Below are positions 44,634 to 58,093 of a stretch of DNA of 64,000 nt, piece by piece. The position numbers and the translations under genes were made by a program. Each line of letters starts with the position of its first letter. Within the stretch, counting starts at the first letter, position 1. This DNA comes from Mycolicibacterium moriokaense (lineage in GTDB: Bacteria; Actinomycetota; Actinomycetes; Mycobacteriales; Mycobacteriaceae). The notes beneath the pieces are model-generated. The model saw nothing but the letters and a program-made list of their open reading frames with translations, was not told the origin of the DNA and did not search any database. Where the stretch lies: NCBI RefSeq assembly GCF_003347205.1, contig NZ_QQBJ01000009.1:124001-188000 (forward strand). The letters run 5' to 3'.

Positions 44634-46085
44634 TCATCTTTCCTTGAAAGGGGCGCGGGTAGCTCTGCGACGGTACCCGCGTTTGGCCGATTGTGGTCTC
44701 AACGACGGTTGCGGCGCCCTGTCACCGCCGTAGTCACTGTAGCTGTACGACACATTTCCGCGTGCAGGGGTCATCGTGAAGACCGCGCCAAGGGGTGTAG
44801 CGCCGACGTCATGGAGATTTCTCATTGCATGCTCTAGCTGCTCACGTTTAGTCCGCCCAAAACGTGCTATCACTAGCACGCCGTCGGAATTGGTCGCCAG
44901 AATTGCTGCGTCGGTGACCGCAAGGAGGGGGGACGAATCCACGATGACGTAGTCGAATTGTGCTCGCAGTTCGACTAAGACTTTTTTTGCTGCCAACGAC
45001 CCGAGGATCTCGCTCGGATTCGGTGGAATAGGCCCGGAGGCGAGGACGGTCAATCCAGGAAAGCCCGTCTTCTGCAACGCGTGGGAAAGATCTGCTGCGC
45101 CACTGAGCACGGTGCTGAGTCCTACTGTCCCGACAACGTTAAGGTAAGCAGCGACCATGGGACGTCGCATATCGCCATCGACGAGAACCACGTTGTGGCC
45201 GGCTTCGGCCAATGTCAGCGCGATATTTATCGCCGTGGTGGTTTTGCCCTCGCCCGGTAGCGAACTGGTGACGACGATCAGGCGCGGCGGATTATCGACG
45301 GCGAGGAACTGCAGGTTGGTCCGAAGTTTGCGAAATGATTCGGCAATTACCGAGGTGTCTCGCTCGAAAGGTATCGCCGGTTCCTTCCGACGTTCTTTGT
45401 CGAGCGGAATTCTGCCCACCAGGCCCGCGTGAGTGATCTCTTCAAGTTTTGCTTCGTCCTTCACGCTGTTGTCGAGGTAGTCGCGGAGATGCGCGAGACC
45501 GATTCCCAACAGCACGCCCAAACCGAGGCCGACTGCAATATTGCGCGCCGTTTTCGGGATGACGGGATCGTCGGGGATCGACGCTCGTTGCACGACGAGA
45601 ACGCGCGCATTGGGCCGGGACCCGACCTCCGGAGTTTCCAGTTCTCCCACCATCGCGACGAACTCGTCAGACAATGCGTTAGCAATGTCACGGGCACGCA
45701 CCGGCGATTCATCAAGTACCTTTACGTCGATCAGAATCGTGTTCGGTTTCGCGGTGGCAGTGACGCGTTTTTGGAGCGCTTCAGCGCTCATATCTAGGCC
45801 GAGTTTGTCGATAGTGCGCTGAGCCAGCGATTCGCCCGTAAGCAGCTCCGTGTACGAAAGTACGCGTCCTTGGGAGAGGAGATTGCCCGAATACAGCTGG
45901 TTTAGATCGACCTCCGATGCGCCGCCCCCGGCGGAGACGAACAACCTCGTTGAGGCTTGGTACAGCGGAGTCGTGAGCAAAGTGACCGTCACGGCTGCCA
46001 GGACTGCGGCTACCATCGTGACGCACACCGTGACCCATCGAGCACGCAGCAGTTTCACGAGGTCTTTCAACGTCACCCCCTGCAT
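44634..46085 (-). CDS. Wzc-like BY-kinase fused to a Wzz domain
   Basis: Predicted 483 aa from MQGVTLKDLVKLLRARW at 46085; 50 further upstream codons are open but lack support. The N-terminal Wzz domain has two helices (VTMVAAVLAAVTVTLL and NIAVGLGLGVLLGIGLA). It is followed by a cytosolic tyrosine autokinase with Walker A SSLPGEGKTTTA (about 275), Walker A' VVLVDGDMRRP and Walker B YVIVDSSPLLAV. A tyrosine-rich tail (NVSYSYSDYGGD) is the likely autophosphorylation site. It controls chain length and export in block B and should be reset by the tyrosine phosphatase at 26087-26623, 18 kb away. Confidence 0.92.
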   Translation of the reverse strand: MQGVTLKDLVKLLRARWVTVCVTMVAAVLAAVTVTLLTTPLYQASTRLFVSAGGGASEVDLNQLYSGNLLSQGRVLSYTELLTGESLAQRTIDKLGLDMSAEALQKRVTATAKPNTILIDVKVLDESPVRARDIANALSDEFVAMVGELETPEVGSRPNARVLVVQRASIPDDPVIPKTARNIAVGLGLGVLLGIGLAHLRDYLDNSVKDEAKLEEITHAGLVGRIPLDKERRKEPAIPFERDTSVIAESFRKLRTNLQFLAVDNPPRLIVVTSSLPGEGKTTTAINIALTLAEAGHNVVLVDGDMRRPMVAAYLNVVGTVGLSTVLSGAADLSHALQKTGFPGLTVLASGPIPPNPSEILGSLAAKKVLVELRAQFDYVIVDSSPLLAVTDAAILATNSDGVLVIARFGRTKREQLEHAMRNLHDVGATPLGAVFTMTPARGNVSYSYSDYGGDRAPQPSLRPQSAKRGYRRRATRAPFKER

Positions 46086-48458
<2,373 letters not shown>

Positions 48459-48480
48459 GCGAGCGAACGATCGGAGCCCT

Positions 48481-48765
48481 GTGAGCCACGACGAGCACCA
48501 CATCACCGAGGTCAGCGACCCCCGCGACCTGACGATCGACGAGCCGGCACACCAGGGCGTCGAGGAGATCAAGATCGTCAAGGGCGAGCCCAGCACCGAG
48601 GAACTCGCCGCGCTGGTCGCGGTGCTGAGCGCCGCTGGCGGCGGCCGCGTCGAGCCCGGGCCGCAGGAGCTCAACCTCTGGGGCCACCCGGTGGACAAGC
48701 TGCGCTTCTCGCCGATCAGCTGGCAGCTCGTGACGCTGAAGGAACGCACGCACATGCGGCGTTGA
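48481..48765 (+). CDS. accE5: Acyl-CoA carboxylase epsilon subunit AccE5
   Basis: Predicted 94 aa from a GTG at 48481. AccE5 is a small actinobacterial subunit that links AccA3 and AccD5 and raises activity. The N-terminus is acidic and flexible, and the C-terminal helix region reads [20 protein letters not shown], the family core. It lies 22 bases after accD5. Confidence 0.92.
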   Translation: MSHDEHHITEVSDPRDLTIDEPAHQGVEEIKIVKGEPSTEELAALVAVLSAAGGGRVEPGPQELNLWGHPVDKLRFSPISWQLVTLKERTHMRR

Positions 48766-48793
48766 TGAGCCGCTTACGCGAAGTAGCTCACTC

Positions 48794-49432
48794 ATGACGC
48801 GAGTGGTGCTCGCGTCCGCCTCACCGGGCAGGCGAATGGTGTTGCGCCAGGCCGGAATCGACCCGGTCATCGTCGTCTCGGGCGTTGACGAGGACGCCGT
48901 GATCGCCGCCCAGGGGGCCGGCGCCCCGCCCGGTGACGTCGCCAACGCGCTCGCCGCGGCCAAGGCCGAGCAGGTCATCGCGACCCTCGATCCGGGGCTG
49001 ACCGCGGATTGCGTTGTCATCGGCTGTGATTCGATGCTGTTCCTGGACGGCAGGCTGTGCGGCAAACCGGACTCCATCGACGCCGCACACAGCCAATGGC
49101 AGAACATGAGCGGGCGCAAAGGCGTGCTCTACACCGGGCACTGCGTCACCCGGCTTCGCGACGGCTCCGTCTCCCGTCGCGAACTCGAGTTCGGCGCCAC
49201 CACAGTCCATTTCGCGGAGCCGACGGACGCCGAGTTGACCGCCTACTTGACCACCGGAGAGTCGCTAAGGGTCGCGGGAGCCTTCACCATCGACGGCTAC
49301 GGCGGCTGGTTCGTCGACGGGATCGAGGGCGACCCGTCGAACGTCATCGGGTTGTCGCTGCCCACCATGCGCAGGCTGTTCAGCCGCGCGGGGTGCTCGA
49401 TCGCCGATCTTTGGGCCGCGAACCCGCTGTAG
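48794..49432 (+). CDS. Maf-like nucleoside triphosphate pyrophosphatase
   Basis: Predicted 212 aa. Maf proteins hydrolyse non-canonical or pyrimidine nucleotides to monophosphates. Conserved blocks are [18 protein letters not shown] at the start, [18 protein letters not shown] (metal-binding Asp) and [23 protein letters not shown]. It corresponds to Rv3282 and lies between accE5 and sseA. Confidence 0.93.
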   Translation: MTRVVLASASPGRRMVLRQAGIDPVIVVSGVDEDAVIAAQGAGAPPGDVANALAAAKAEQVIATLDPGLTADCVVIGCDSMLFLDGRLCGKPDSIDAAHSQWQNMSGRKGVLYTGHCVTRLRDGSVSRRELEFGATTVHFAEPTDAELTAYLTTGESLRVAGAFTIDGYGGWFVDGIEGDPSNVIGLSLPTMRRLFSRAGCSIADLWAANPL

Positions 49433-49441
49433 GCTCGGGGT

Positions 49442-50329
49442 GTGCCACTTCCCCCAGATCCCGATCCCAGCCTCACCGCCTACGCCCACCCGGAACGCCT
49501 GGTCACCCCCGACTGGCTGTCGGGCAACCTCGGCAGGCCGGGATTGGCCGTCGTCGAGTCCGACGAGGATGTGCTGCTCTACGACACCGGCCACATTCCC
49601 GGCGCGGTGAAGATCGACTGGCACACCGACCTCAACGACCCCCACGTCCGCGACTACATCGACGGTGCGCAGTTCGCCGAACTGATGAACCGCAAGGGCA
49701 TCTCCCGCGACGACACTGTCGTCATCTACGGCGACAAGAGCAACTGGTGGGCCGCTTACGCGCTGTGGGTGTTCACACTCTTCGGGCATCCCGACGTGCG
49801 CCTGCTCGACGGCGGGCGTGACCTGTGGATCTCCGACGGCCGCGACACCACGCTTGACGTGCCCAACAAGCAGACCAGCGGCTACCCCGTCGTCGAGCGT
49901 GAAGATGCGCCCATCCGGGCGTACCGGGAAGACGTCCTCGACATCCTCGGCAAGCAGCCGCTGATCGACGTCCGCTCGCCGCAGGAGTACACCGGCGAGC
50001 GCACCCACATGCCGGACTACCCCGAGGAAGGCGCGCTGCGCGGCGGCCACATTCCGACCGCCCGGTCGATCCCCTGGGCCAAAGCCGCGCGGGAGAACGG
50101 CCGGTTCCGCAGCCGCGACGAACTCGAGGACCTCTACGGCTTCCTGTCCCCCGACGACAAGACCGTCGTCTACTGCCGCATCGGCGAGCGCTCCAGCCAC
50201 ACCTGGTTCGTGCTGACCCATCTGCTCGGCCTGCCAGGCGTACGCAATTACGACGGCTCATGGACAGAATGGGGCAACGCCGTGCGCGTTCCCGTCGTCG
50301 CCGGGGAGGAACCGGGCGCGGCACCATGA
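49442..50329 (+). CDS. sseA: Thiosulfate sulfurtransferase SseA
   Basis: Predicted 295 aa from a GTG at 49442. Two rhodanese domains: the N-terminal one ([18 protein letters not shown]) is inactive, and the C-terminal one has the catalytic loop [15 protein letters not shown] with the active cysteine. It transfers sulfur from thiosulfate to thiol acceptors. Its last bases overlap the SufE-like gene as ATGA, a pairing that suggests sulfur hand-over between the two proteins. Confidence 0.93.
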   Translation: MPLPPDPDPSLTAYAHPERLVTPDWLSGNLGRPGLAVVESDEDVLLYDTGHIPGAVKIDWHTDLNDPHVRDYIDGAQFAELMNRKGISRDDTVVIYGDKSNWWAAYALWVFTLFGHPDVRLLDGGRDLWISDGRDTTLDVPNKQTSGYPVVEREDAPIRAYREDVLDILGKQPLIDVRSPQEYTGERTHMPDYPEEGALRGGHIPTARSIPWAKAARENGRFRSRDELEDLYGFLSPDDKTVVYCRIGERSSHTWFVLTHLLGLPGVRNYDGSWTEWGNAVRVPVVAGEEPGAAP

Positions 50330-50736
50330 GCATGCCTGCCGCACTGGCAGAGGTGGTGTCGGACTTCCAGGAGGTCGCCGGCCAGGACAAGCTGCAACTG
50401 CTCCTGGAGTTCGCCGGCGAGCTGCCGCCCATCCCCGCCGACCTCGAAGAGGCGGCGATGGAACCCGTCCCGGAGTGCCAGACGCCGCTTTTCCTGCACG
50501 TCGACGCCGAGGACCGGGACCGCGTGCGGCTGTATTTCAGCGCGCCGCAGGAGGCGCCGACGACCAGGGGTTTCGCCTCGATCCTGGCGCAGGGACTCGA
50601 CGAACAGTCGGCCGATGACATCCTGGCCGTGCCAGACGATTTCTACACCGAACTGGGGCTGGCAGCGCTGATCAGCCCGCTGCGGCTGCGCGGCATGTCG
50701 GCCATGCTGGCGCGCATCAAGCGCCACCTCCGCTGA
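50326..50736 (+). CDS. SufE-like sulfur acceptor protein
   Basis: Predicted 136 aa from [15 protein letters not shown] at 50326, overlapping sseA by 4 bases; the longer upstream frame is the shadow of sseA. SufE proteins accept persulfide sulfur on a cysteine, here in [12 protein letters not shown] near residue 51. The order sseA-SufE matches Rv3283-Rv3284. It may receive sulfur from SseA in addition to a cysteine desulfurase. Confidence 0.9.
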   Translation: MSMPAALAEVVSDFQEVAGQDKLQLLLEFAGELPPIPADLEEAAMEPVPECQTPLFLHVDAEDRDRVRLYFSAPQEAPTTRGFASILAQGLDEQSADDILAVPDDFYTELGLAALISPLRLRGMSAMLARIKRHLR

Positions 50737-50834
50737 CCTCGGCGAAAGTATTTGCCAAAGGCACTATTTTTTGACAAAACACCTTCGCCTCCAAGCGGTT
50801 AGACTCCACGCACATTCGCTGCTGAGGGTGAAAG

Positions 50835-51548
50835 ATGCGTGTTGCCGTTGTTCTGCTGTGCCTGATCGCACTGGTCACGGGGTGCCAACACACCCCGCCG
50901 GACTACGTGTCGCGCTACACGCCGTCGCCGACCACAACGTCGGCGATTCCCGCCGCGGCTGAGGTTGCAATCATCGGGGACACCTATACGGCGGGAACGG
51001 CGATCGGCGGGCAAGGCCCCGATGGTTGGCCCGCGCTCGTCACCGCCCGGTTGCGGCGGCAAAACATCGACATCGCCCCATCGGTCGAGGCCGAGGACGG
51101 ATCGGGCTACGCCACACCGGGCGCCGGTCAGGGCGACACGTTCTCTGACCAGATCCCGAAGGTTGTCCGAAAGGCCGACCGCCTGGTCGTCATCTTCGGA
51201 TCGTCCGGCGACCCCGCAGTGCCGCCGGACCAGCTGCAGCCGGCAGTCCGCCAAACCCTCGATGCGGCCCATGCCGCGGCCCCGAAGGCCAAAATTGTTG
51301 TGATCGGCCCGACTTGGACGACACCGGACCCGACTCCTGACATCTTGCAGACGCGCGATGCCATAAACGCCGAGGCAGACGCGACGGGCGCTGTCTTCGT
51401 CGATCCGATAGCCGCGCGCTGGTTCGTCGACCGCCCAGATCTGTTGGGGCCCGACGGGAATACCCCCACGGATGCCGGCCACGCGTACATGGCCGACGCA
51501 ATCGCCCCGATCATCGCGCAGCAGTTGGCGTCAACGCCTGCGGGCTGA
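50835..51548 (+). CDS. SGNH/GDSL-like hydrolase lipoprotein
   Basis: Predicted 237 aa. A lipobox ends LVTGC near residue 17, so it is probably a lipoprotein. The SGNH blocks are AIIGDTYTAGTAIGGQG (block I, with Thr in place of the usual nucleophilic Ser of GDS), IFGSSGD (block III-like) and the catalytic dyad in TPTDAGHAYMADAI (block V). It may be an esterase acting on cell-envelope acyl groups, but the Ser to Thr change leaves activity open. It stands alone after the sufE-like gene. Confidence 0.75.
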   Translation: MRVAVVLLCLIALVTGCQHTPPDYVSRYTPSPTTTSAIPAAAEVAIIGDTYTAGTAIGGQGPDGWPALVTARLRRQNIDIAPSVEAEDGSGYATPGAGQGDTFSDQIPKVVRKADRLVVIFGSSGDPAVPPDQLQPAVRQTLDAAHAAAPKAKIVVIGPTWTTPDPTPDILQTRDAINAEADATGAVFVDPIAARWFVDRPDLLGPDGNTPTDAGHAYMADAIAPIIAQQLASTPAG

Positions 51549-51572
51549 CGTACTCCGCCGAGCACCCGACGA

Positions 51573-52520
51573 TCAGCGCCAGGGCGTGCGCGGCGGCGTC
51601 TCCGGCTTCGGGAAAAGCCCTGCGGTGGAAAGCATTTCGTACAACACCGGCGAGATCCCCTCGGGCAGCCGGTCCAACTCCTCACCGGCGGGCGGCAACA
51701 ATCGTGGCCGCTGACGCGGCTCAGCGGTGTACATCGGCTCGAACAACCGCTCGACGGCACCACCGATCTCGTCGACCCCGAACCCACCGGGCTGCTCGAT
51801 CAGCCGCTCCGGCACCGCAGGCCGGTACAGGCCCAGCCGCCCGGAACCCGAGATGTCGAAGACGTGCCCGTTGATCCAGCCCGCGGCCTCGCTTGCCAGA
51901 TACGCCACCAGCGGCGCCACGTTGCGCGAGGGCCCAACGAGTCGGTCCGCGATGGGCCCGTGCACGCCTCGGACCCCGGCCGGGCAGACGGTGTTGGCGC
52001 AGATGCCGAACGGGTCCAGTTCGATCGTGACGGCCCGCATCAGCCCGATGATCCCGGCCTTGGCCGCGCAGTACGGCGACTGATGCGAATCGCCGATGGT
52101 GCCCTGCACCGACGAGAAGCCGACGATGCGCCCGTAGCGCTTCTCCTTCATGATCGGCGTGGCCGCCTGGATCAGGCTGAAATGTCCGGTCACGTGGCTG
52201 GCCAGGACCCCGTTCCACTCCTCCTCGGTCACGCTCTCCAGCGGGCCGAGCGGGATCCGACCGGCCAGCAGCGCGAGTGCGTCGACGGTGCCGAACTCCT
52301 CGACCGCCCGCGCCACCAGCGCCCGACCCCCATCGAAGGTCGAGATGTCGGTGCCGTCGAACACGGCGCCGATCTCATCGGAGAGCGCCCTGCCCGCCTC
52401 CGCGTTGACGTCGTTGACCACCACGCTGGCACCCTCGGCCGCGAACAGCCTGCAGATGGGGGCGCCCAGATTGCCCGCTCCACCGGTGACGATCGCGACC
52501 CGACCCTGGAGTAATCCCAT
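51573..52520 (-). CDS. Short-chain dehydrogenase/reductase
   Basis: Predicted 315 aa from MGLLQGRVAIVTGG at 52520. The cofactor motif TGGAGNLGAPI, catalytic Ser in VGFSSVQGT and Y-X3-K in SPYCAAKAG are intact. An extra C-terminal tail of about 75 residues follows the SDR core, ending with proline-rich sequence. Substrate unknown. Convergent with the SGNH gene and divergent from accA3. Confidence 0.85.
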   Translation of the reverse strand: MGLLQGRVAIVTGGAGNLGAPICRLFAAEGASVVVNDVNAEAGRALSDEIGAVFDGTDISTFDGGRALVARAVEEFGTVDALALLAGRIPLGPLESVTEEEWNGVLASHVTGHFSLIQAATPIMKEKRYGRIVGFSSVQGTIGDSHQSPYCAAKAGIIGLMRAVTIELDPFGICANTVCPAGVRGVHGPIADRLVGPSRNVAPLVAYLASEAAGWINGHVFDISGSGRLGLYRPAVPERLIEQPGGFGVDEIGGAVERLFEPMYTAEPRQRPRLLPPAGEELDRLPEGISPVLYEMLSTAGLFPKPETPPRTPWR

Positions 52521-52585
52521 GAAACGGCAAGCTAGACGCGCGGCTACCAAGGGTCAATTGCCCTCGACCCACCGTGGGCGCTTAA

Positions 52586-54460
<1,875 letters not shown>

Positions 54461-54464
54461 CGCT

Positions 54465-55160
54465 TTAGTCCGGCGTCACCAGGCTGCGCTCGTCGAGCGC
54501 CGCGCCGAAGTACGTGGCTGCCGGATCGACGACGACGGACTTGGTCTCGCCGCGATGGGCCAATGAGTCGCGGGCCATCTGCTCGAACGAGATCTTCTGC
54601 GGCCCACCGATGTTCACGAAGCCGTTGAGCGGCTGGGCCACTGCGGCGCGGCTGACGACGGAGACCACCTTCCAGGCCGGGATCGGCTGGATCAGCGCGT
54701 CGGGCACGCGCACCTCGTCGCCGACGACCAGCGAATCGGTGATCTGGTCGGTGAATTCGGCGAACTGCGTGGCGCGCACCAGCGTGTACGGCAGACCCGA
54801 TTCGGTGATGATCTTCTCCTGAGCGACCTTGGCGCGCAGGTAGCCGCTGTCGGGAAGCCCGTCGAGGCCGACGATCGAGAGGGCGACGTAGTGCCCGACA
54901 CCGGCCTTCTTCGCTTCCGCGACCAGGTTGGTCGTCGAGGTGGTGAAGAACTCCATCACCGGTCCGTCAGAGAAGTCAGGCGAGTTGAGGACGTCGACCA
55001 GCGCGTCGGCCCCTGTCAGCGCATCGGCGAGACCTTCGCCGGTGAGGACGTCGACCCCGGTGGAGCGGGACGCGGCGACGACCTCGTGGCCGTCGGCGGT
55101 CAGCTTTTCCACGAGCTTGGTTCCGATCAGGCCACTGGCCCCGATCACTGCGATCTTCAT
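54465..55160 (-). CDS. NAD(P)-binding NmrA/atypical SDR oxidoreductase
   Basis: Predicted 231 aa. Cofactor motif KIAVIGASGLIGTKLVEKL at the N-terminus; LVDVLNSPDF and GVGHYVALSIVGLDG follow the pattern of NAD(P)H-binding proteins of the NmrA/SDR_a5 kind, which often lack a classical Y-X3-K. It may be a redox sensor or reductase; the substrate is unknown. Convergent with accA3 (4 bases between stops). Confidence 0.8.
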   Translation of the reverse strand: MKIAVIGASGLIGTKLVEKLTADGHEVVAASRSTGVDVLTGEGLADALTGADALVDVLNSPDFSDGPVMEFFTTSTTNLVAEAKKAGVGHYVALSIVGLDGLPDSGYLRAKVAQEKIITESGLPYTLVRATQFAEFTDQITDSLVVGDEVRVPDALIQPIPAWKVVSVVSRAAVAQPLNGFVNIGGPQKISFEQMARDSLAHRGETKSVVVDPAATYFGAALDERSLVTPD

Positions 55161-55178
55161 GCCTACTAAGTTAGTCCC

Positions 55179-55415
55179 GTGGAACCGGTGGAAATCAATG
55201 CCGGCGCTTGGTATTTGCGCGGGGTGCAGGGCGAGGCGGCCTACCGGTGGCAGGTGTGCGAACCGGTGACCGGCGATCCGGTGGCCGAGGTGACCCTGGA
55301 CCCCGCCACCGCCACCCTCTCGTCGACCGGCGACGACAGCGAGGCCATCGAGACCGCACGCGACGCGGTGCGCCGGTTCGCCGCCCAGGCGCTGGGCATC
55401 ACCGTTGCGGGTTGA
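55179..55415 (+). CDS. Conserved small hypothetical protein
   Basis: Predicted 78 aa from a GTG at 55179. No known domain recognised; the sequence is a small soluble mixed alpha/beta protein with WYLRGVQGEAAYRWQVCEP followed by a Thr-rich beta region and a terminal helix. It is divergent from the NmrA-like gene and overlaps the convergent nucleotidyltransferase by 17 bases. Codon usage agrees with the flanks, which supports a real gene. Confidence 0.6.
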   Translation: MEPVEINAGAWYLRGVQGEAAYRWQVCEPVTGDPVAEVTLDPATATLSSTGDDSEAIETARDAVRRFAAQALGITVAG

Positions 55416-55947
55416 CGTCGATGTCCTCGCCCGTCCCGAGATCAGCGCAGTCCACCCAGGTCACATCGCTGCGGGCGGCCAGAAACGACCGCGCCCCCTC
55501 GTCGCCGTGCAGCGAGCCGAGCAGGTCCGGCCAGTGCCGACGGGCGATGACGACCGGGTGGCCCGGGCGTCGGCCGTAGCCCGCCCGGGCGATGCCGGAC
55601 GGCGACGCGACGGCGACGCTCAGCACGCGGCGGACGGCGTCGGCGCCGATGTCGGGGGTGTCCACGGTTAGCAGCACGGCGTAGTCGGCGGCGTCGATCG
55701 CCGATATGCCCGCCCGCAAGGAAGCGCTCATTCCATCGGCCCAGTCGGGCGCGATCACCGGTCGCGCCGGGGAGGGCACGTCGACGATCGCTGCGCCGAG
55801 CACCACGACGACGTCGTCGCACCCGCCATCACGCAACGCCACGACCGCAGACCGCAGCCAGCGCCCATCGCCGCCGAGCACCTTGGGCATGCCGTACCGG
55901 GTGCCCGCCCCCGCTGCCAGGACGATCCCGGCGGCCAGTCCAGCCAT
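55399..55947 (-). CDS. MobA-like NTP transferase
   Basis: Predicted 182 aa. The nucleotide-binding motif AGIVLAAGAGTRYGMPKVL and the metal-binding LLTVDTPDIGADAV define the MobA-like NTP transferase group (molybdenum-cofactor cytidylyl- or guanylyltransferases and relatives). GYGRRPGHPVVIARRHW resembles MocA-type proteins. No molybdoenzyme genes are nearby, so the acceptor is uncertain. Confidence 0.8.
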   Translation of the reverse strand: MAGLAAGIVLAAGAGTRYGMPKVLGGDGRWLRSAVVALRDGGCDDVVVVLGAAIVDVPSPARPVIAPDWADGMSASLRAGISAIDAADYAVLLTVDTPDIGADAVRRVLSVAVASPSGIARAGYGRRPGHPVVIARRHWPDLLGSLHGDEGARSFLAARSDVTWVDCADLGTGEDIDVNPQR

Positions 55948-56231
55948 GCGGCAATTGTCCTCCCGAACTGCGCAAATCGGCGCTCTGGCATTCGCATTTC
56001 AGGCGACTCGCCGTGCTGACCAGGCACTATTAGGAAGAGGGGCTTTCGATTGAACAACGCCGAGGATAGGGCGTAGGGTCGAGACAGGTTGAGTTCACAG
56101 CCACGGGATACGTCATCGACGTGCAGGGGCAGCGAGACTCCCTGCAGCGATGGGCTTTGAGGACCCAGGGCCTTGAACTTTTGGCGCACACCACAGTCCG
56201 AAATTTCTTCGACTGATGGAGTCACACAAGC

Positions 56232-56660
56232 ATGTCTACAGCTATGTTTACGACCCGTTCCGACGACCGTCGGGACAACCAAACCGCCTCGTTCGCGACG
56301 CGGTGGCTGCAGCCCTCGGTCGCGGTGATCACCACCAAAGGCGAATTGGATGCATCCAACGCCGGCGAACTCGTCGAGTACACGATGGGCGACGCCGAAC
56401 GCATCGAGCGGTTGGCCCTCGACCTGACCGGCGTCGAATTCTTCGGCACCGCAGGTTTTTCCGCGTTGCACACGTTGAACGTGCGCTGCGCGGGCGCGGG
56501 TATCGAATGGGTGCTGGTACCCAGCTCAGCGGTCAGCAGGCTGCTGCGAATCTGCGACCCGGATTCGACGTTGCCGATCGCGGCCACCATGCCGGCCGCG
56601 CTGTCGAGGCTGCAGGCCGAGCAGCGCCAGCTACTGCAACTGGTCTCGGAGCCGCGCTAG
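56232..56660 (+). CDS. STAS-domain anti-anti-sigma factor
   Basis: Predicted 142 aa. STAS fold with VAVITTKGELDASNAGEL and LALDLTGVEFFGTAGFSALH; the position phosphorylated in SpoIIAA-type proteins is a Thr here (GTAGF in place of DSSG). It lies tail to tail with sigF, overlapping it by 30 bases. Such proteins bind anti-sigma factors and release the sigma factor, so it may act on RsbW of the adjacent rsbW-sigF pair. Confidence 0.85.
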   Translation: MSTAMFTTRSDDRRDNQTASFATRWLQPSVAVITTKGELDASNAGELVEYTMGDAERIERLALDLTGVEFFGTAGFSALHTLNVRCAGAGIEWVLVPSSAVSRLLRICDPDSTLPIAATMPAALSRLQAEQRQLLQLVSEPR

Positions 56661-57422
56661 CGACTTCGCCAGTAGGCGGGACACGTGCATCTGCGAGATG
56701 CCGACCCGCTCGGCGATCTGAGTCTGGGTCAGCGATTCGAAGAACCGCAGCAGCAGCACGGTCCGTTCCCGCTCGGGCAACGCTTCGAGCAACGGCCGCA
56801 ACGCTTCTCGGTTCTCGATCTGATCCAGGCTGAGATCGACGTCGCCGAGCGTGTCGGCGATCGCCGGCGCGTCCTCGTTGCCGCTGCCGCCGCCGCTGTC
56901 GATGGACAGTGTGTTGTACGAGCTGCCGGCCACCAGGCCCTCCACCACCTCGTCGCGGTCCATCCCCAGTTCAGCGGCCAATTCGGTGGCGGTCGGGGCG
57001 CGGCCGAGCCGTTGTGACAGTTCGGCGGTCGCCGAGCCGAGCCGCAGATGCAGCTCCTTGAGCCGCCGCGGCACTTTCACCGACCAGCTGTTGTCGCGGA
57101 AGTGCCTACGAACCTCACCCATGATCGTCGGCACCGCGAACGAGACGAAATCCGAGCCGGCGTCGACGTCGAAGCGGATCACGGCATTGACCAGACCCAC
57201 CCGGGCCACCTGCACCAGGTCGTCACGGGGTTCGCCGCGTCCGTCGAACCGACGCGCGATGTGGTCGGCCAGCGGGAGGCACCGCTCGACGATGCGGTCC
57301 CGCTGACGGCTGAATTTCGCGGAGTCCTCCGGCAAGCCCTGCAATTCGCGGAACATGCCTGCGACATCCGCGTATTCAGAGTTCTGCCGTGATGACGAAC
57401 CCTGCGAGGACTGCCGACTCAC
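56631..57422 (-). CDS. sigF: Sigma factor SigF
   Basis: Predicted 263 aa stress/stationary-phase sigma factor. Region 2 includes DLVQVARVGLVNAVIRFD and VPTIMGEVRRHFRDN; region 3 has VPRRLKELHLRLG; region 4 has the helix-turn-helix LTQTQIAERVGISQMHVSRL. The start overlaps rsbW by 4 bases (ATGA), giving coupled synthesis with its antagonist. M. tuberculosis order rsbW(usfX)-sigF is kept. Confidence 0.96.
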   Translation of the reverse strand: MSRQSSQGSSSRQNSEYADVAGMFRELQGLPEDSAKFSRQRDRIVERCLPLADHIARRFDGRGEPRDDLVQVARVGLVNAVIRFDVDAGSDFVSFAVPTIMGEVRRHFRDNSWSVKVPRRLKELHLRLGSATAELSQRLGRAPTATELAAELGMDRDEVVEGLVAGSSYNTLSIDSGGGSGNEDAPAIADTLGDVDLSLDQIENREALRPLLEALPERERTVLLLRFFESLTQTQIAERVGISQMHVSRLLAKSLARLRDQLQ

Positions 57423-57850
57423 CTGAGCGAACTCGCTCGTCTCGTCGTCATGGAAATCCCGAATACCTGACCGTCTTCGGCGCCATGACCGTCCTGGAAC
57501 GTTTTCACCTCGTCGGTCAGCGAACTGAGCACGTGCCAGCTGAAGCTGCCGGGGGTCAGAATGTCTTGGCTCTTGCAGGTGGTCGAGGCGTCGACCACGA
57601 CTTCGCTATCGCCCGGGTGGACGGCGACGACCAGGGTGGAGCCTGGCATCGCGGAACGGATCAGTCGCGTGCACGCCTCGTCGACGGCCAGCCGCAGGTC
57701 GGAAACCGCGTCGAAGTCGAGGTCCTCGAACGTTCCGATCGCGGCGACGACGGTACGCACCACCGCGAGGTTCTCCAGCTCTGCGGAAACACGAACCTCG
57801 ACGGAGCGGTCACCGCTTTGGTGCCCGTTGCTGTTCTCGACGTCGGCCAT
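57419..57850 (-). CDS. rsbW: Anti-sigma-F factor (RsbW/UsfX)
   Basis: Predicted 143 aa from MADVENSNGHQSG at 57850 with a GGAGG ribosome site; the longer frame to 57907 is not needed. It is a GHKL-type ATPase-fold protein with the N-box DLRLAVDEACTRLI, which in this family binds ATP/Mg. It sequesters SigF until displaced by an anti-anti-sigma factor. It is the first gene of the rsbW-sigF operon. Confidence 0.93.
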   Translation of the reverse strand: MADVENSNGHQSGDRSVEVRVSAELENLAVVRTVVAAIGTFEDLDFDAVSDLRLAVDEACTRLIRSAMPGSTLVVAVHPGDSEVVVDASTTCKSQDILTPGSFSWHVLSSLTDEVKTFQDGHGAEDGQVFGISMTTRRASSLR

Positions 57851-58093
57851 CTGACCTCCCGGCAATGTCGACCCGACACTACTCCAAGTCGTCACCCAGC
57901 TAACCATCGGCGCTCCCGGTGATCGGCCAGGTGTGGCCTGGAATGGGACGGGGTAATAACGCGGGATGATTGACCTTTCGGCCGTCGCGTACGCCGCGCC
58001 GCGTCCTGGCGACGGCGGGCACGCTCATCCCGATGATGCATTGACATCGATGTTTGATACCCAGCCTGAGTGCAGTTCTAACGGCAGGTCGCG

